NCBI RefSeq assembly: GCF_029784165.1
Contig: NC_073695.1
Location: 241,712,089-241,776,088 of the forward strand
From: Wyeomyia smithii
Taxonomy: Eukaryota; Arthropoda; Insecta; Diptera; Culicidae
Direction of reading: 5' to 3'
DNA length: 64,000 nucleotides
Below, in pieces: positions 59,691-64,000 of this stretch (positions are counted from its first letter, which is position 1; each line of letters starts with the position of its first letter). The translations under genes were made by a program, and so were the position numbers. Below the pieces are notes generated by a model. It was given only the letters and a program-made list of their open reading frames with translations, was not told where the DNA came from and did no database searches.

Positions 59691-62600
59691 ATCCTTTCGA
59701 AGAATTGTGAAATGCTTTCAACAAGTGACCTTTTTTCGATCTGTAGAGTAATGATTGCTTCGTGTAATTAAAGTCCATAAACCCGTCCAAGATCGGGCAG
59801 AATGTAATTACCAGTCCGACTGCGCCAAGTATGTTTAAAGTATTCACTGGTTTCAACAACCGAAGGCGGCCTAAAAATGCCAGGTTGGCCCGGTGGCAGT
59901 AACTAGTAGGCTTTGAACCACATAAAGCGGGGAAAGCGATCAAACGTTCATCGCCCGTGGAAGATAAAGTTAATTTAGAATAATGAAAACTCAATTAAAC
60001 TTAACCCTTTCATGGGTGCTGCCGCTTCGACGGTGGTGGCCCTGAAGACAAATGCCGACGTTTCGTTTCTCCCGTCCGTTCGTCCATCCGTCCCGTACAT
60101 TTCCAGCCTCGGTTCGGTTTCCTTTGTGTCGAGAGTATTGTTGTTTTTCAATTACGCATTCAAAATATCGTATAATCAATCTCACTTGACTCCTTTAGGG
60201 CAACGCTATCCCAGCTCTTCTCATCGATACCGTTTCCAGCGCGTATTTAAAGTACCGTTCCGGAAAGTCACGATATTTAATGTGTCTTAATTGAGAATTT
60301 TCTTGCGGCTCATCCTTCATTAGCACTCCGCATTCGGATGGCAAATGACGACACCAGAAAACCAGACCGTGAACCATAAGTAAAAGTGTATCAAACTTTG
60401 GTTCAATCTTCCTTTCCCTCTCTGTCTCGCAAGGGCTTAACCACATCATATACACACACTCACTCATCCCCTTCCTCCACTTTCTTTCTACCCGGTCGAC
60501 TTCGGTAAACCACTATTGTTCCAAACAAGCGAGAACATAGTTTTTATCTTAGACTCCCCCATCCCATCCCATCCCATCCCATAGTCGGGAGTTAGTGGTT
60601 AGACTGGTTGGATTTCATTGTGATTTGCTACTAATTAATCATACTTTAATGTTTGCTCAGCTCTCTTCCGAGTGCGCTCGTATCAACGGCACGCAGCCAG
60701 CCTTGGCTGGCGAACAAACGAATGGCAATGAATAGAGGTCCCTGCAGAGCACCGAGCAAATGACGTCCGGGGATAATAATAATGATGACGGTTTCGTTTC
60801 GACGTTGCTCTGCCTGCCAGACTAACAACATACGACGACGACGACGACGAGAAGGGGACCGATGGCCATTACCGATAAGAATCAGGATTAGGGATTTTGA
60901 GCCAATAACAGAAGAGTGTATGTAGTAGCACAACCGCCAGCAATTCATTACCGATCTGGATTTTTGCTAGGATTGCCCATCCCTAGACTGTCATCGGAGC
61001 TACACTTTTGACCGACATCATCATCATAGAAGAAGACTAGAAGAAGGGGAATGGAGTAAAACCGGGTTACCCCTTTTTCTTAGGGGTGGTTTTCTTTGGC
61101 AGCAAAAAGGACTTTGCAGTCGTTATTGTCTCCTGCTCGTTTCAATTTAATTCGTGTCTCTTTTGCTGTAATGGTTATTCGGTGCAGGGCCCCAGCACTG
61201 CCGCCGGAGTACCATTCACCATCCACTACTGGCTTGCCCGGATGGTGCAGGATTTTGGGAAAAGGATTTTTCGCCCGACCAAATATCAATTAATTTTGTT
61301 GTTGCTGTGTTTTTAATTCGGATAGCGATCTGCTTTTCTATGGCGCAAACACACGCACACGTGTCAGCAGAGCAGGAGCAGCACATGGTTCGAATTAATT
61401 CCGGAATAGCTTTAATCCGCTCATAAAGTGAAACTCATTTGCATCCGGAGCGCGGCACAGTGCGGAGTGATATTATTCTTGGTCGAAATTTTCACACGTG
61501 AAACGAAGTTGAAGCCAGCAGCCAACTGCGATGGGGAGGTTGGAACTGAATAATGTGTCGAAATGTCAAAAGTCAGAAAAGCTCTCTAGCACCATTTTAG
61601 GGCGCATTAGTTTTCGAAATCATCAGATGGGTCGCTGTTTATCGGTAAGCTAGACCTCACAACGAAGGTCGTTGCTGATTTTGAATACAAAGTAGGCTTT
61701 TTAACTCTACGTCGTCCGATGGGGCTAGTTTTCTGTGCTGAGTGCGTAATTTCGTTAAACTAATTCTGTCTTCCAGTTCAATCGGCTTTTAAGCTAAAAG
61801 CGACCCAACATTTTCTCATGTTTGCTTCAGCCCGAATTAAAACATTTATGAGCATTTGAAAAATGGGGAAAACCTTTTCTGGTGTGTTGTTTATTTTTTT
61901 GTATCTAAATGAGAGGCTCATGATTGTTCTTAGGTCACATTTTAAAGCAAACATCTAACGAAAAGTTCGAGCAAATTAGTTCCACATCCCGCGGTTCACA
62001 ATAGGCTCTGCCTGTCACGCAGCTAAGAAGCTAAGAAGGGTATTGCTTTGCTGCTACTGTCGTCGTCAGCTGATGACAGTAAATAATGGCAAACTTTACG
62101 TTAACGTAATCAGTTTTCCATTTCCCCCTTCTGTCCTGAGCGTTTTCTGTGGTTTCTAGCAAGCAAGTCCCAGTAGTCGTTGACATTCGCAGCAACCCGG
62201 GGCCTGTTGTCGATTCATGCCGAAACACATCGTAATTTTTCTTTCTTCCGTTCGCCGTCGCCGCCGTCTTTGATTTCGTCTTCGCTGCTAGCAGGGCTGT
62301 AATTTAGTGCTTTCGCTGATTAGGAATGGATTTGCTACATAATTTATAGACTGTGATTAGGCGGTGCGTGGGGCGGACGGACGGGGGATATTACTTAGAA
62401 ATAATATTTTCGATGACTGACAGCTGGTTTTAGGGAGGTTCGGTTTGTGTGGGCCCATCGAACGTCGGCAGTCGTAAAAACCGCACCATCAGCGCGGGAA
62501 TTGATAACTAGCTGCGGCGACAGCGGAGTCGACAGGAGTTGCCAACTTTATTAGCCGCGAAGAATGATCGACTGCTGAATAAAGTCGTCTTATTACATAT

Positions 62601-64000
62601 TTATAGCTTTGGAAGTACAGCCGACAAAACATTGAAATGCTTCTGCCGCTGACAGAGTGTCGAAATGACGCTTAGATGATGATTATTTCGAAATAGAAAT
62701 AGGAAACTCTTCCAACTCGCACTTCTGTAATCGACGGTGAAATCCATCACAACGGTAAATCAAAGTACGACAGTACCAATAGCTTTGCTTTTACGTCTGT
62801 CTATTGCATTGGGTGCATGCCACCTTTTCCATTTCGAGTAACCTACATTCCCAGCATCGACAACACAAAGAGCACGAAAAATTCAATCGGATTCTCTCTG
62901 AATCGAAATTTCGATGGCTTCCCGTTTCCTTCGACGAAAAGGCAACTAAAAAAATGGCAATATTTTTCCTCACCTGGATTTGCCACCCTCCGAAACCTTA
63001 AGAAGGTTAGATAAATCCCCAAAAGACGCACCTTCACCTTCGATTTTCTTCGACCAAGTGGTATAATAAAATAATCCCAACACTCCCCCTTTCACCCTTT
63101 TACCCGGAGAGAAACGATGGCCATTATCGCAGGACGCCAGCAGCTCAAGTGGCCGGCACTGATAAATCCTTTACCGTCTTCGCCAAGCTCTCGCCGGCTC
63201 ACACGATCGGACAGGGCTTCCAAACCCTTTCAAGCTGAATAACGACAGCAGCAGCAGCTGCAGTATCGGTCGTTGTCGTCTCCGTCGTTCAACACGGGGA
63301 CAGGAAGAAGCTTCTTGCCTCACTTCATTCCTGCTGCCTGGTGTTGACGGTTAGAATCCCCACCGCGCGAATGCAATCGAGGGGAAAAACGAAGGGCCCA
63401 ACCCCCATCTTCTTCACTACCAGAAATTCAGCCACAGCAGCGGCAACAGCAACAGTAGTGTAAATCTATAAAATCTAATATAATTTATTATTAATTTCAC
63501 ACCATTTTAATAGATTTTCCAGAATAACAATAAAATTCAATTTAGAATTCAGCTCACACACTGATGGGGAACGACGAGTGCGGTAGGTTGGTGCCAAGCG
63601 TACCTCAACTCGATTTACGATTAGTATGATACCCATCGGATGCAGCAACAGTTTTACGCCAGCCTCCCCCCTCCTTCCTTCATCTTCAATTGCTTCCAAC
63701 CAAGCCGTATCTACACCCTGGAATACGTTACCGCTATTCCCGATGATTGGATTGGATTTTGGGGTCGTTTCGGGGTTGGTTTCTCTTTCTTTACGTGCTC
63801 GGAACGGAAAACCCCTCCGTACGTGGTGACCACGAGCAAAAACACACCCGCCCGTAACCCCAGAGTAAACGTGGAAAACGTGTCCGAGTTGCATCATATG
63901 TTGGTTGCAGAGTTCAGTCAGAGTAAGAGTTCAGCCCTGCTTGGAAAAGCCACATCACGAAGCAGCACCTGCTTATCTCGCAGCCGGCATCGCAAACATG
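59691..64000. other. single-copy noncoding DNA, no gene seen
   Basis: GC-richer DNA with simple-sequence patches: (ATCCC)n about 60557-60581, (GAC)n about 60834-60851 and CAG/CAA runs near 63246-63260 and 63430-63450. The interval has no TE I recognise. The 140-codon minus frame at 63475-63897 has no domain. An ATTTGCAT octamer lies at about 61438-61445. Likely intron or intergenic DNA with possible regulatory content that I cannot demonstrate. Confidence 0.55.

Overview
This is a eukaryotic, almost certainly dipteran and probably mosquito (Culicidae), noncoding stretch. I see no host protein-coding exon I can support and no operons or bacterial signals. Transposable elements (TEs) dominate: Tc1/mariner, pogo-like, hAT and Penelope-like elements, non-LTR retrotransposons, tRNA-derived SINEs and many MITEs (short nonautonomous DNA elements). 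Between them lie GC-richer single-copy blocks of the kind expected in a long intron or intergenic interval. The species is an inference from the TE types; the sequence does not name it.

Layout. 1-3.7 kb: single-copy noncoding DNA with one weak TATA-type promoter candidate near 1.24 kb. 3.7-5.1 kb: a 9-bp minisatellite carrying two MITEs. 5.25-8.3 kb: purine-strand tandem DNA built on GAGAAAT/GAGATAT heptamers, with a pogo-like MITE and a tandem duplication. 8.4-9.05 kb: first copy of an unclassified dispersed repeat (called R). 9.05-13.2 kb: single-copy. 13.35-18.9 kb: pyrimidine-strand degenerate array with a MITE and an internal ~0.9-1 kb duplication. 18.9-22.2 kb: single-copy. 22.2-23.9 kb: a 1.7-kb near-palindromic foldback element. 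25.2-33.8 kb: a non-LTR fossil, then a nest in which a dead mariner carries two non-LTR insertions and a long-terminal-inverted-repeat (TIR) foldback, which itself carries a retroposon (X). 33.8-37.3 kb: single-copy. 37.86-39.88 kb: a second X copy with a 24-bp target site duplication. 40-47 kb: MITEs, minisatellite pieces, R copies and a SINE. 47.98-49.08 kb: a DNA transposon with CAGGGTGGCCAC ends. 49.1-52.1 kb: mostly single-copy. 52-56.1 kb: R and SINE copies and a decayed inverted satellite. 56.2-58.8 kb: a Penelope-like element split by a hAT element that holds a further MITE. 58.9-59.05 kb: (TA)n. 59.7-64 kb: single-copy.

The best-preserved reading frames are the C-terminal half of a Penelope-like reverse transcriptase plus GIY-YIG endonuclease (minus strand, split by the hAT insertion) and a 5'-truncated non-LTR reverse transcriptase with a YADD box (29748-30887). 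Everything else with coding history is broken. The TEs form a readable history through their target site duplications and insertion order. Two points merit a second look: the X retroposon, and hammerhead-ribozyme-like motifs at the edges of the Penelope-like element.
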